Shown here piece after piece: positions 46,075 through 58,400 of a stretch of DNA of 64,000 nt. Numbering within the stretch: position 1 is the first letter of the stretch; each line of letters begins with the position of its first letter. Both the position numbers and the translations under genes were made by a program. Origin of the DNA: Heterohyrax brucei. Its lineage: Eukaryota; Chordata; Mammalia; Hyracoidea; Procaviidae. The notes below the pieces were generated by a model. It was not told the origin of the DNA. It did no database searches and saw only the letters and a program-made list of their open reading frames with translations. The stretch spans positions 68,721,296-68,785,295 of the forward strand of contig CM053142.1 of NCBI GenBank assembly GCA_028571685.1, in the 5' to 3' direction.

Positions 46075-46699
46075 TGTACCTGTGACTTGGCCTTAGTGTC
46101 AGTGTTCTGTGACCCTGACAGCTCCACCTCCTGTCTCCAGATTCTCTCACATTCTAGGCTGTCCTACCTGTCCCTTTCCACATCCTTCCTGTGCTCCCTG
46201 CTAGGCCCAGCCCTGTACCAGGCTCCTTCTCTGCACCCAAGGAAGGGTTACAGGGTGGGCTAGCCCTTCAACAGAGTGGGTGGGTGGTTGGGCCTGCATG
46301 GTGGTACCTCCTCTAAGGCATTAGGCTTCCAGGGCTTTACTTAGGCCACTTGGTACGCTCATTGGTCCGTGTTCTCTTGGCCAGGACTGCTTCCTGGTCT
46401 CTGTGTCTACTGGCCCGCCCACTGCTCTGCCAGGTGGAGCTCCAGGTGGCTCCTCCCTTCCCAAGGGAAGGAGGCCCTGGACAGGCTGAGAGGCCACCAG
46501 CTGAGAGTCCTGCTGGATGACTGAGCAGGGCTGGAGGGGGTAGGCACGCTGCTGTGGGCCGTCGGAGGCTGGCCCTGCCCTATGTGTCCCTGCTCCAGGA
46601 TCTTTAGTCCAGAAGTTTGTCCCTGCAGTGCCATTGGCCTGGCAGCCTGGATGTTGGAAGAAGTAGCTGAGTTCTGAGTGTTCTTTACCTCGCCTGGGT

Positions 46700-46781
46700 C
46701 ACGGCTTTGCTGTGCCCCTGCCTTGGCCCCAGCCCATGCTTGTTACTCCCTCAGACTTTCCTGGGAGATGCTGTCCTGTGG
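46700..46781 (+). CDS. PTPN6: PTPN6 alternative (epithelial-type) first exon encoding MLSCG
   Basis: The ATG at 46,768 reads ATG-CTG-TCC-TGT-GG then the donor GTAAGT (46,782). Joined to PTPN6 exon 2 (starting with G at 52,577) it gives M-L-S-C-G-W-F-H-R-D. The human isoform from the upstream promoter begins MLSRG, so this is its counterpart, with Arg replaced by Cys through a CGT-to-TGT (CpG) change. Coding part is 46,768-46,781; the 5' limit is approximate. It lies about 680 bp past the C12orf57 polyadenylation signal. Confidence 0.85.
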
Positions 46782-47199
46782 GTAAGTCCACTGCCCGACC
46801 TGGGTCCCACAGGCTGCTGTTAGTTTGGGAGGAAGGGGATCCTGCTTATTGCTGGCAGGTATGTGATGAGGAGTGTGACTGTCCAGGACCTTCCCCTGGC
46901 TGATCATCCTGTCTGTACATATTCTTTCTCTCCCCAAGATGCACAGACCCTCATGCTCATTCATGCTTCTGTGTCATATATTACTTTATCCCTGACAGGT
47001 GTCTGTCTGTTCTCACTGGCTTGCATTTCTACCTCCTACCTCTTGTTTCCTCTTTCTGTCTCCTGCTTAAGATCTGTCCCCCTGGGTAGCCTGCATCACC
47101 TTAATTAAGCATGACGTGTCTGAAAAGCAAACCTGACAAAGCTATCCCCTGTCTACTTAGCTCCCCTTGAACTGCCTAGTGTCTGACTTTGGTTCTCTT

Positions 47200-47720
47200 A
47201 ACCCCTTTTCATCATTTGTTCAACAAGTGAATATTGAGCATCTGTTATAAGCGCAGGCTGCTAACCAAAAAGTCAGCAGTTCAAGTTCGCTAGCCACTCT
47301 GTAAGTTGGGTTATGTACTAGATACTGTTTAAGGTGCAGTGGATGCTGCAGTAAACAAGGCAAATACAGTCCCTGCTCTCACGGAGCTTGCATTTTAGTG
47401 TGAAGCAGCAGACCACCCCACCCAATAAGCAGGATCATTTCAGATCTTCATAAGTATTGTGGAAAATGAAACAGCTTCACACGAGAGTAAGTGGCAGGGG
47501 TACCAGGGGCATTACTAGCTGGAGAAATCAGGAGGGCTTTCCTAAGGAGGTGGCATTTCAGCTGAGGCCTAGATGGTGATAAAGAGCCAGCCATCTGGTG
47601 ATCAAGTGTCAAAAACCCATGGCAGAGGGCACAGCAAGCACAAAAGGCCTGAAGAGGGAAAAGCAAGACTCTAACTGTAGCAAAGTCAGCTAATGGAAAG
47701 GGAGGCAGGGCCAGGACAGG
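47200..47720 (+). mobile_element. SINE remnant and L2 fragment, PTPN6 intron 1
   Basis: About 47,255-47,300 is a short AfroSINE piece ('ctgctaaccaaaaagtcagc'). About 47,310-47,700 has L2 text ('gtccctgctctcacggagct', 'gcatttcagctgaggcctag'). Confidence 0.6.
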
Positions 47721-48214
47721 TTAGGCCTTTTTGGAGTATGGGTATGATAAAAGAAAACCTGCTTAGAGAGTGTTAGTGAGTCTGCGAGTTGCTTGGCATT
47801 CAAGTCCTGCTGATTCTTCTCACACTTACGTCTACCCCCTCCTTTCTTTCTGCAGCCTACCCCAGGGCATGCTCTTGTTGCAGTCAGCTCCACTGACTGG
47901 GTTCTTTTTCAGTCTCTTGGTCCTTGATTCCTTCCACACCCCTACCATGTCATTTCCCTATCAAGTGGCTTGGTGAGGCCTCCGTCTGTACAGAATCCCC
48001 TCTTGGTTCCTCAGCCTGGCCTTGTAAGACTGTCTGCAACTGGGTCCAGGCTCTCAGGACAGCTTGATTCTGGCCGCCCTGCTCTTCCAGTGAGTGCTGT
48101 ACATGCTACCCCTGCACCTTCGCAGATGCGGCTGCTGGTGCAGTGCCTGCTCGCACCTTCCCCCAGCGTGGCTGCTCTGGTGCCCTACCCACCTGCCCGA
48201 GGAAACCTTCTGCA

Positions 48215-48345
48215 GCAGCATGGTTGGTGTAGTGGAAAGGGCAAGGCGCCCTGGTGGTGTCTGCCTGCCCACTCACTCGCTTGTGACCTTGGGCAAGTTC
48301 CTTAACCTTCCTGACTTTTGGTTTTTGTTTCTGAAAATGGAGTAA
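48215..48345 (+). mobile_element. MIR SINE
   Basis: 'ggttggtgtagtggaaaggg' head and 'tgtgaccttgggcaagttcc' core. It is not a tRNA gene. Confidence 0.75.
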
Positions 48346-48364
48346 TACTCAGTAGGCTTGGGAG

Positions 48365-48670
48365 GGCAGTGGTGATTCAGTGGCAGAATTCTGTCCTTTT
48401 CTGAGGGAATCCAGATTCTGTTCCAGGCCCATGTACCTCATGCACAGCTGCCACCCATCTCTTGGTGGAGGCTTGCTTCTTGCTATGATGCTCATCAGGT
48501 TTCCGTGGAGCTTCTAGACTAAGGTAGACTAGGAAGAAAGGCCTGGTGATCTACTTCTGAAAATCAGCTCATGAAAAGCCTGTGAATCCCAATGGTCCCA
48601 TCTGGTTGTGCACGGGGTTGCCAGGAGCTGGGGGCCAACTTGATGGCAGCTAGCAGCGTCAATAACAAAA
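48365..48670 (+). mobile_element. tRNA-Gly-headed SINE
   Basis: 'ggtgattcagtggcagaatt' head, 'cagctgccacccatctcttg' middle, 'ggcagctagcagcgtcaata' tail; the same family as at 23,242 and 50,180. Confidence 0.85.
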
Positions 48671-49239
48671 TAGGGTTGGCACAAGAATTAGTAAAATCAT
48701 GTAAGATCAGTTAGCACTACAGCTATAGTACATAGGAGCTTTCTATGTCAGTATTTGGGAAATACTGTTGAACCCATATATCAGATGGTGAGGATACTGA
48801 AGTTCAGAGAAGTTAAGTAACTTTCTAGGGGTTATTTCACCTTGTTTACACTGCCATGCTGCCTGTCCTCCTATTCTCTATCTTCCTGCTTCTCAAAGGG
48901 ATAACTTTCTCTTCTGAATTACCAGGCACTTTTTCTGAATCTGTCAGTATCCCTGAGAGACTGAATAGGGAATATTAATTGCTACATCACAGGGCTGTCT
49001 GAGGCCCAAATGAGACTCTGTGTGCTATGCAATTCTAGAGCATTGTGCCTAATTCATTATTATTTTTACTTTCCTGCTAAGGGACAACAGTGACCTGTCC
49101 ATCTTGTTTGAGTGTCTGTCTTCTGGCTTGGCACCCTTCAGAGAAATTTGTGCCTCTTGGATGGGTCAGAGTTTTGGGGTACCTTAACCTTGGCAAGTTT
49201 CCTTCCCACAAAGTGGGTCTAATATCCGGGAGATGAATA

Positions 49240-49550
49240 GCTTGGGACCAGTGTGCGGTGGGTGTTTAGCTCTGAATGTGGACCTGCAACTTTGTGTGTA
49301 GTGAGGGCTGTGTGTCCATGTGTGGGTATTTGTGCCAGGCCAGGTGTGCATGTAGATGGACATGGGTGATAAGGTGCACATAGTGGGACTGTCTATGCAT
49401 AAATGGTATGCTTGTGTGTGTGCATATACTTATTTGTATACAACAAGCAGGATGTGTATGTGTGTGTGCGTGTGTGTGTAGGACGAGCAGGCTGTGCTTG
49501 TGACCACATATGGGCATGGGTGTAAGTGTGTTTATTGTACACTTGCTGCC
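49240..49550. repeat. TG-rich low-complexity region
   Basis: Interrupted TG/TGTGTG runs over about 300 bp (for example 49,411-49,425 and 49,455-49,480). Confidence 0.8.
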
Positions 49551-50179
49551 TGCTAGTATTGTGCTAGGCTTTGGGCATTCCAGGGTGAGTGGAGACAGGT
49601 GAGTCCCAGCACAGTGGAGACTACACATGCTCTTCTGCCCCGCAGTGCAGGAAGGAGATCATGGGAGTTCAGTCTTCCAGCGTAGCTGCCCAAGACTGAA
49701 GGGACAATAATGTTGAACTACACTGTAGACAGGCCCAGAAGTTCCCAGGGCACCAGAAAGAGAGGAGCACTTGCACACACAGACACACAGACACATACAC
49801 GTGCACAGGACTGGGGAGAGGGAGCTTTTTATGGAAGAAGGGAATTGCTGTTTAATGCTTCAGAAACTCTTCAAAGTAGTTATTACTGGAAAAGTAGACT
49901 TTTGTTTGGCTTTAAAACTTTGTTACTTATTTTTATCTTAGTTTCTATTGAGGCATAACATATATAATGTGCGTGAATATTCAGTATACAGCTTGATGAA
50001 CTTAATTAACGTTTATACATGCTTGTGTAAACACCACCCAGTTCAAAATGCATCCTCTATGCCTAGGCAGCTTCCCAGAAATTTCTGTCTTCTAGTCTGT
50101 TTGTTTATTTTAATAGAGGTAATACATGTCTGTGGGATAACATTGAAAAAGGTATAGGAAGAAGTAAGTGTCTCTTGGA

Positions 50180-50615
50180 GTCAGTGGTGGTTCAGTAGTA
50201 GGATTCTTCATGCCCAAGACATGGACTTGATTCCCAGCCAGTGCATCTCATCTGTATCCACCATCTGTAGCTATGATGCCATGCAGGTTTCAGTGGAATT
50301 TCCAGAGTAATAAAAAAAAAAGCCAAGCCATTGCCGTTAGTCGCTTGAGACTCAGTGACCCTACAGGACAGAGTAGAAGTGCTCCATAGTTTCCAGGGAG
50401 CGCCTGGTAGATTCAAACAGAAGCCTTTTGGTTTGCAGCTGTAGTACTTACTATACCACCAGGGTTTCCAGACTAATAGGAACTAGCAAACAGTCCTGGT
50501 AAACTCCTTCTGAAATCGGTCAGTGTAAGCCCTGTGGATTACAATGGTCCTATCCCATTGTGCATGCCATCAGGGTTGTCAGGAGCTGGGGCAGTGACAG
50601 CTAACACAGCAGCAT
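50180..50615 (+). mobile_element. tRNA-Gly-headed SINE interrupted by a minus AfroSINE
   Basis: The host begins 'cagtggtggttcagtagtag'. An AfroSINE in minus orientation (50,312-50,464, with A-rich start) is flanked by a 13-bp direct repeat with one mismatch: TTTCCAGAGTAAT (50,299-50,311) and TTTCCAGACTAAT (50,465-50,477). Confidence 0.9.
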
Positions 50616-51214
50616 GTCCCTCCCAGCCCTGTTCTCTTGTCACCCAGTTTCCTTTCCTTGAGGAAGCCACCAATATGTGCATCCTTTATTAGGCTTCTCA
50701 CCTCTTGGGTGGGTGGTGTTTATGTTTTGAATTACGCACAGAGTAGTGTAAGCTTTTAGTGTTTAGAGCCTCTGAGACTGTGAGCCATGCCAGGGACCTC
50801 AGTCCCTCAACCCCCAGAAGGCTACCTGTTCAGAGTCCTGGAAGCCTTGAGTTCCAGCTGATTTAGACTAGACCTGTTCAGAGAAAAGCTGGACCTCCAG
50901 CATAGGGTGGAGGAGAAAGGAGGCTGCCTGGCTTTGTTTCGACCTGTACCCCTAGATCTGTCCCTTCCCATTCTGTTTCTTGGATTAACCTACGTGATAA
51001 GGGGCAGGGCCCAGGCCCAGGGGCAAGAGAAAGCTAGAGTTTCAGGGCTGCATAAAGGGTCATTTGGTCCATCCCTCTGCCTCAGTAGAGAGGGAAGTCG
51101 TCCTACTTGTTAGGGTCTGTAAGCCCTTGGCTGTTAGGGAGTCTGCCTCTACCCATTGCACCCCCAATTGACAGGGAGTCTCTCAACCGTTGTTCTTAGA
51201 CTCTCTGAAGGCTG

Positions 51215-51450
51215 AAATACAGTAGTTAAAATGACTTTGGAACCAGACTGTCTGGGTTTGAACACCAGTACTGTCTCTTACTAGCTAGATGGCCTTGGGC
51301 AAGTCAGTAAACTCCCCAAGATTCAGGTTTATTGCCTGTAAATGGGGGATAAAGACAGTGCCCGTTTTATGGGATGGTTGTGAGGAATAAAGCAGATAAG
51401 GCACATAAAGGGCATTAGAGCTCAGTGCCTGGCATATGGGCAGTCGCTGA
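51215..51450 (+). mobile_element. MIR SINE, nearly full length
   Basis: 'gaaccagactgtctgggttt', 'agatggccttgggcaagtca', 'cagtgcctggcatatgggc' appear in canonical order. Confidence 0.85.
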
Positions 51451-51734
51451 GGTGCATGACCTGTAGTTGGAAGCCAACTGTCCACCACAGAGCCCATTTA
51501 ACTGCAACAAACTACGACATCAAGACATTACTACCTGAAAGATGTCTTAGTATGTCTGGAATTTTTTTTTTATGTATAGAAAGGTACACTATATACCACA
51601 TACTAAGACAAACATTGACTAATTGATGTTAGATACAAAACATACCTGATTTAATTGTTCCAACTTACATACAAAGTTAAAGACATTTAGGAACGGAATC
51701 TATTTGTAATCTGGGCACTGCCTGTATAGTAAAA

Positions 51735-51965
51735 GCAATGAAACCCAAACCAACTGCTATCCAATCGCTTTCCATTCAGCAACCCTACAGGGCAGAGTAG
51801 AATTGTCCCGAATGACTGGATTTTCAAGGCTGTAAATCTTTTCAGAAGCAGACTGTCATGTCTTTCTCCTGAGGTTCAACAGAGGCTAGTGGCTTCAAAC
51901 CCCTGACATTTAGGTTAGCACCTGAGCCTTTAACCACTGCTCCACTGGGGCTCCTTAGCATATAC
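51735..51965 (-). mobile_element. AfroSINE (long form), minus orientation
   Basis: Starts 'aaacccaaaccaactgctat' and ends 'actgctccactggggctcct', with the longer middle block present. Confidence 0.85.
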
Positions 51966-52289
51966 TAAGCCTCTATTACATCATAGTTGTCATCATCATT
52001 CTTATTAATAGTCTGGACTGGAGAGAACTGTGTAGAAGCAGCTGGTAGAGTGGGAAGAGGTGTTATGTGTCTGCAGATTCCCATGTATGAAGTACAATCT
52101 GAGGTGCAAGACACACATGTATTCTCATTTCATATGTTGTCACCTGTGTGAGTGCCATGTTCCTGAAGCCTTTGATGGTAGACGTGTGGCAAGTGAGGCC
52201 TCGTCCCCACCCCCACTGCCACCAGGCTTTGCTTCTCTGCACTCTGTGCTAAAATGAGAAGTACAAGTGAGTTCCCCCAAGGGGTCGGC

Positions 52290-52489
52290 CGCGCCCCTTC
52301 CTGTCCCCGCCCTGCTGGCTGCCCCAGGCCAGTTCAGTGGCAGCCCCAGAATCAGGACCTCCGGGGTAGTGAGGGGGCCTGGTCACTGAGAGCCACTTTT
52401 GAGGCTCAGCCCCAGAGCTCTGCACCTGTCCTAGACTAGCCTGCAGCACCTGCAGCACGTTCTTCTCAGGGACCCCCCAGGATGGTGAG
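52290..52489 (+). promoter_or_regulatory. PTPN6: PTPN6 haematopoietic-type promoter and first exon
   Basis: The first exon ends at 52,489 with ATG-GTG-AG (M-V-R when spliced). About 180 bp upstream, CCCTTCCTGT (52,295-52,304) is an ETS/PU.1-like site (AGGAAG on the minus strand). The region is TATA-less. In human, this downstream promoter serves blood cells; the assignment here rests on the conserved MVR start. Confidence 0.7.
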
Positions 52490-55400
52490 GTAAGGGCCTG
52501 GGACCCACAGGAGGCAGAAGGCAAGGGTACTCCAGGGCCCAGGGATCTTGCCTCATGTCCTTCCCCTGGTTCCCAGGTGGTTTCACCGAGACCTCAGTGG
52601 GCTGGATGCAGAGACCCTGCTCAAGGGCCGAGGCGTCCATGGGAGCTTCCTGGCTCGGCCCAGTCGCAAGAACCAGGGCGACTTCTCCCTCTCGGTCAGG
52701 TAGGTGCACTTCAGCTCTGGCCAGCAGGGCCGGGATATTGGCAGCTCTGTTGTGTGGTTAGAAACCCTGGTGGTGGTGTACTGGTTCAGTGCTATGGCTG
52801 CTAACCAAATGTCGGCAGTTCAGATTCACCAGGCACTCCTCTGAAACTCTCTGGAAAAGTTCTGTGCTGTCCTATATGGTCGCTAGGAGTTGGAATCGAC
52901 TCAACGGCAGTTGGTTTTTCTTTGTTGTGTTGGTCCAGGCCTGAACCAGTCCCTTGGGATCCCCCATGGCAGTGCCAGCTCTCCAACCTCATCTGTGGCC
53001 CGGCACTGCTGCTCCCACCTGTGCCTCTCCCCAACACCCAGCGTGTTCTCTGTCCCTGTCTGTGTCAGTCCTGTTCCTGTATGTACCTCATGCTCAGGAC
53101 CTCAGCAGACTCTCCATCCTGCCCCACTCCTGCCCCTGCTCCCATAGCCTCACTGCGTGGTACTCTGCAGGGTAGGGGACCAGGTGACCCATATTCGGAT
53201 CCAGAACTCGGGGGACTTCTACGACCTGTATGGAGGGGAGAAGTTTGCAACCTTAACAGAGCTGGTGGAGTACTACACACAACAGCAGGGCGTCCTGCAG
53301 GACCGCGATGGCACCATTATCCACCTCAAGTACCCGCTCAACTGCTCTGATCCCACCAGTGAGAGGTGAGTGCCGTCTCAGCCTGACCCATCCCGTGTAG
53401 AGGTGGGCTGGCTCCATCCCTAACTGTCAGGGAGGTAGGCCCCAGCACTACAGACCCCACCACCCCCACCCTGCTACACCTCAGGGGTCTGTGGGCATCT
53501 TCCCTCCACGCCTGCCTGTGGCCTGGGTTTCAGAGGACCAGCCTCCCACCCCTTTCTGTTTACCCAGCAGAAGAAAGAGAAAGTTACCTCTCTCAGTGCC
53601 AGCGTCCCTGTCAGCTGGCAACCTGGTTCCCAGTGGTGACAGGGAGGCCACTCTTCATGGTTGGCCATTCCTTAACAGGCAGCTCTGTTGTTAGAAAGCT
53701 CTTCTTTCTATGGAAACAGAATCTGCCTGCCTATGACTACCCCTTCCTCTTCTTGTATAGGTTAATACAGTGAAATGTTGATGTTGTCTGATGATCATAG
53801 GGCTAAAATTTATTAGGACACTTAATGCCTTCTGTTGGCTGCACAGTGAGATTGAGGATGGGCTGAGCTTGACCGCACCATTGGCCCAGACCTAAAAAAA
53901 AATCAAATCCACTGCCGTCAAGTTGGGTCTGACCCATAGTGACCCTATAGGAGAGAGTACAACTGCCCCATAGAGTTTCCAAGGGGCACCTGGTGGACTT
54001 GAACTGCTGACCTTTAGGTTATCAGACATAGCTCTTAATCCACTAGCCACCAAGGTTTCCTTGGCCCAGATATAGATATAGGAAAGTGACATGTAACACT
54101 GTCACATGTACAAAGGGTCTAGTACTATATTGGGCACAAGTAATACTCGAGGCATTTCCCCTCCCCTCCTTTTGGCCCCAAAGATATAGTCCATATAGGT
54201 TGGGCTGGCAACTACCCATGTGGTCTCCTGAAAACATGGCAGGGGGAATCTGAATTCTTTGCATTACTCAAAGTCTGCCTACAAAGGCTCATTTTAGCAG
54301 CCATCTCCTATTAAGCAGCTCCTATTAAGCTTAAGAGAAGCAGAATAAGCCTAGGTCTTCTTCACATGGACTCTGAAAGCCACTCCAACTGGCCTTTGTC
54401 ACGTGTTTGAGTACTGATTGCTGAAAAGTTTTGGAATCTCGCTTCTGTCCTTTTCAGTCTTTCTGAGATTCACATCTTCAAACTTGTATCAATCTACTCA
54501 AGTCACTGATTAAAACTTAGACATGGATGAGGCTGAGGAAGGAGACCTGTGGCTGCCATTGGTGAGGTCTTTGCAGTGAATGGAAGCCAGTGATCCATTT
54601 TCTTTGGAGCGTTTCTCTTTAGTAGTGAAGCAACAGAGTAACTTTGCTTCTGGCTTCCATCCTCATGCTTGCTTAGTGTTTGCTGCCTCTGGCCTTTCCC
54701 CTTGTGACTTGCTTGGGGATTTTGTTGCTTAGACCCTCTAACTCCTTGTGTCTCCGTTTCCTCCTTGCCATAAGCCACAATCTGCCATGCTGGAGGAGGA
54801 GCATGGGTGGATCAAGACCAGAGAGAAGGAGGAGATTGTGAATGGAGTTGGCAAAGAGAAGGAGATGAACGGGCCTCAGGGAGGAGACTGAGGCCTGGGT
54901 CAAAAAGCCTGGCAGAAGCAACAGAGGGAAGAAACCAAGGGCTGAGCTAGAGGTGGGCTGCGGGTGTTGAGGAGGATGGAGTGAACGTTGCGACCCGGGA
55001 CGCTGCCTCCAAGAGCCTTTGGGATACCCAAGCTCAGAAGCTTGGGCTGTACCCTATCCTCAAGCAAGGTCTCCGACCCTGAGTCTGTGGCAGCGTCTTC
55101 CTGCAGACTTCAGCTGTGCTCCCTGTCTTTGGCTACTGCCCCTCCTCTTCCTCCGGAATTTGCATTTGTCCTTGCTATGGGTAGCTCTCTGCCTGTGGTC
55201 AGCCTGACATTTGCATGGAAACTTCCTCATCCTGGGGCTGGAGGAAGGGGATTGGTCCTCTCCCCTCTACCTGGGGACCTAAGCATGTCTCTGCTAGGTG
55301 GGGTGGGGTGGCCCAGGGTGCTCAAGAGTGGAGCAGGGGGCTTAGAGGTCTCTGAGCTGCAGATTCACTGTGGGGAAGGGTAAGATGGGGCAGGACAGAC

Positions 55401-58400
55401 TGGCCCCCTCCTTCCTTCCCCCATCCCTGCGGTTGGAAAATGCCCCCCCTTCCTCTGGTCCCTGGGCTGAGGAAACCTCACAACCTCACTTCTCACTCTC
55501 TCCCCAGAAGGAGTTTTGTGTTTTTTCCATCACGTGGTTTCCTGTGGGGCTGGGCATTGTGGGGCTACAGTTTCCTCCTGGGAAGGGGGTGTGCTTCGGA
55601 GAAAGGTCCTAGTTCTGCTTTCTGGCCTGACAGCCCCTTTGAGCTGAGGCCTCCCCTTTGGCGACATCATTCTGGGCCCCCCAGAGCTCCCTAAGCTCCA
55701 CTCCCTAAGCTGAGCTGTTTGTCCCTCCTGTCTCTCTGGAAGAGTTCTCCCTGTCATGCCTCCCTTGTGACTTCCTTTCCCTGTCTTCCATCATGCTTTG
55801 TGGTTTGGCTTCTGCCTGCTTTACTTTTTGTCTCTGGCGTCTTTCCCTAGTCCAGCCTTGTCTTTCATGGAGATTCTTCTTGGTTTGTCACATGTAAATA
55901 ATGTGGATATTGCCTGTCTTTTTGGCTGCTTAAACTATCAGATGAAAGCTGTGTGGTAAGGTGGACTCTGAGTGCAGGCAAAGCCCAGTTGTAGTGCCTA
56001 AAGCCTTGGACCATTGTGCAGTCGCTCAGCCTCAGTGTCCTCATCTGTAAAATGGGTATACTACCTACTTCTTGGAGTTGTTGTGAGAAGGTAATGGACC
56101 AAAAAGTGTAAAAAGTAATGGATTTGAAAATGTTGAGCATGGTGCCTGATATGTAGGAGACATTCAATTTCCCTGCCTTTTGCCGTGAGTGCCTCAGTTT
56201 CTCCAGCTCATTGCCTTCCCCTGTGGCCTAGAGTTCAGCTTCCCTGATGCTGCCCTCTCTAGGTGGTACCACGGCCACATGTCTGGGGGGCAGGCAGAGA
56301 CACTGCTGCAGGCCAAGGGTGAGCCCTGGACGTTTCTCGTGCGTGAGAGCCTCAGCCAACCTGGAGATTTTGTGCTGTCTGTGCTCAGTGACCAGCCCAA
56401 GTCTGGCCCAGGCTCCCCACTCAGGGTCACCCACATCAAGGTCATGTGTGAGGTACGGCTGCCAGGTGGTGGGTAGAGCTCTGGAGGTTGGGTGGCGGGG
56501 GTGGGGAACCCTACCAGGGCGTAATCTGTACCCCGACACTGGGGTTGGGAGGGTCACCTGGGCTTGAGTCCCGGGAAGGAGACTAACGCCCTGCTGAGTG
56601 GCCTTCCTGGGACCCTCAGGGTGGACGATACACGGTGGGCGGCTCAGAGACTTTTGACAGCCTCACAGACCTGGTGGAGCATTTTAAGAAGATGGGCATC
56701 GAGGAGGCCTCAGGAGCCTTTGTCTACTTGCGGCAGGTGAGGGTGGGCCTGACTGCCTCCTTCCGTCCCCTGAGCAAGCCCCTGGAGGTGTGAGTGTCTT
56801 ACATCCCAAAGTCACTGACTTCTCATCCTCCCCAACCTCTAGCCATACTACGCCACACGGGTGAATGCTGCTGACATCGAGAGCCGGGTCTTGGAACTGA
56901 ACAAGACACAGGAGTCACAGGATACGGCCAAGGCTGGCTTCTGGGAGGAGTTTGAGGTACCTGGCAGGGATGGGAGGGTTGGGGCAGCAAAGGCAGTATC
57001 CTCACCCTGGCCACCCCCTCCCTTCTCTGGGACCTGACCTCTGACATTGACCTGTTCCACATGCCCCATTTCCCCTTCTCACTCTCAGAGTCTACAGAAG
57101 CAAGAGGTGAAGAACTTGCACCAGCGGTTGGAAGGGCAGCGGCCAGAGAACAAGAGCAAGAACCGATACAAGAACATCCTCCCCTGTGAGTACTGTATAC
57201 CCAGGAAGCTGCCACCCCTGCCCCCACAGGCAGTTTCTCTTCACCCTGGGAGACTGCCCCATTCCAGCCTCCACTCACCTAGGCCACCCCAGGCCAGATC
57301 CCCTGTCTCATGGGTCTCTGCCCCTATTCTAGGGCCATCAACATCCTCAGGGAGCCTTTGCCTTTCCATCTCATTGGCCTCTATTGGCCTCTCAACAGAG
57401 CCTCCCCCTCTTCCAAAAAGCTATTATTTCTTCCCATGGAGAATCTCCATACCCTCCAGATAGATTCCCTGCCCCCAGCCTTTTCCTCTGAGACCTGATC
57501 CCTGACTCCATAGAAACGCCCCTGCTCTCCATGGTCCTCTGTGAGCCTGGTGGCTTCTGAGACAAGGTGGCTTCTGAACTTGGGGAGGGACTGACCCAGC
57601 TCCTTCTCTGCTTGTTCTCTGCCCCCATCAAGTTGATCACAGCCGAGTAATCCTTCAGGGACGTGACAGTAACATCCCTGGGTCTGACTACATCAATGCC
57701 AACTATGTCAAGGTTGGTAGTGCCAGTCACACAGGAGGAAATGCTCTGGAGTTTCCTGTCTCATGGGGGTACCTGGGTCCAGAGATGCGTGATGCGTGGT
57801 CAAAGACAAACCTGAAGTCTTGGGTGGGTGGGGTGGTGGGAGGCAGGGCCTGTCCCTGGCTGAGGAACTCACAGGTTCTCTGCACTTGCATTCAGAACCA
57901 GTTGCTAGGCCCCGACGAGGACGCTAAGACATACATCGCCAGCCAGGGCTGCCTAGAGGCTACAGTCAATGACTTCTGGCAGATGGTGTGGCAGGAGAAC
58001 ACCCGTGTCATCGTCATGACCACCCGAGAGGTGGAAAAAGGCCGGGTAGGCAGAGCTCTGGTTCCCCCCAGTCCTGGTTGCCCACCACCATTAAACTAAA
58101 GGGAACGTTGAACAGAGGGCAGAAAGGGATCTCAGAGGGCAAGGTCCAGCTCTTCTTGGGAAACAGCCTAAAAACAGACATGTACATGCCACCATCCCCA
58201 GATCCCTGCTTCTAACCATGGGCTCTCCTGAGCTGCAGACCCAGACTGGCCGTCTCTCCTAAGGTACCCCAAAGCAAATACCCTCTGCACACTCCCTGAT
58301 TGCTTCTGTCAGTGGGTCTTCCAGACCAGAGACTTGGGTGTCATCCCTGCCCCTCTCCTATGTGCCCGCATCCGGGCAGTAGCCCCTCCTGTTCTCTCTG

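Noticed and set aside
48215..48260. tRNA-like text 'ggttggtgtagtggaaaggg'
   Set aside because: It continues into a MIR core and cannot form a cloverleaf.
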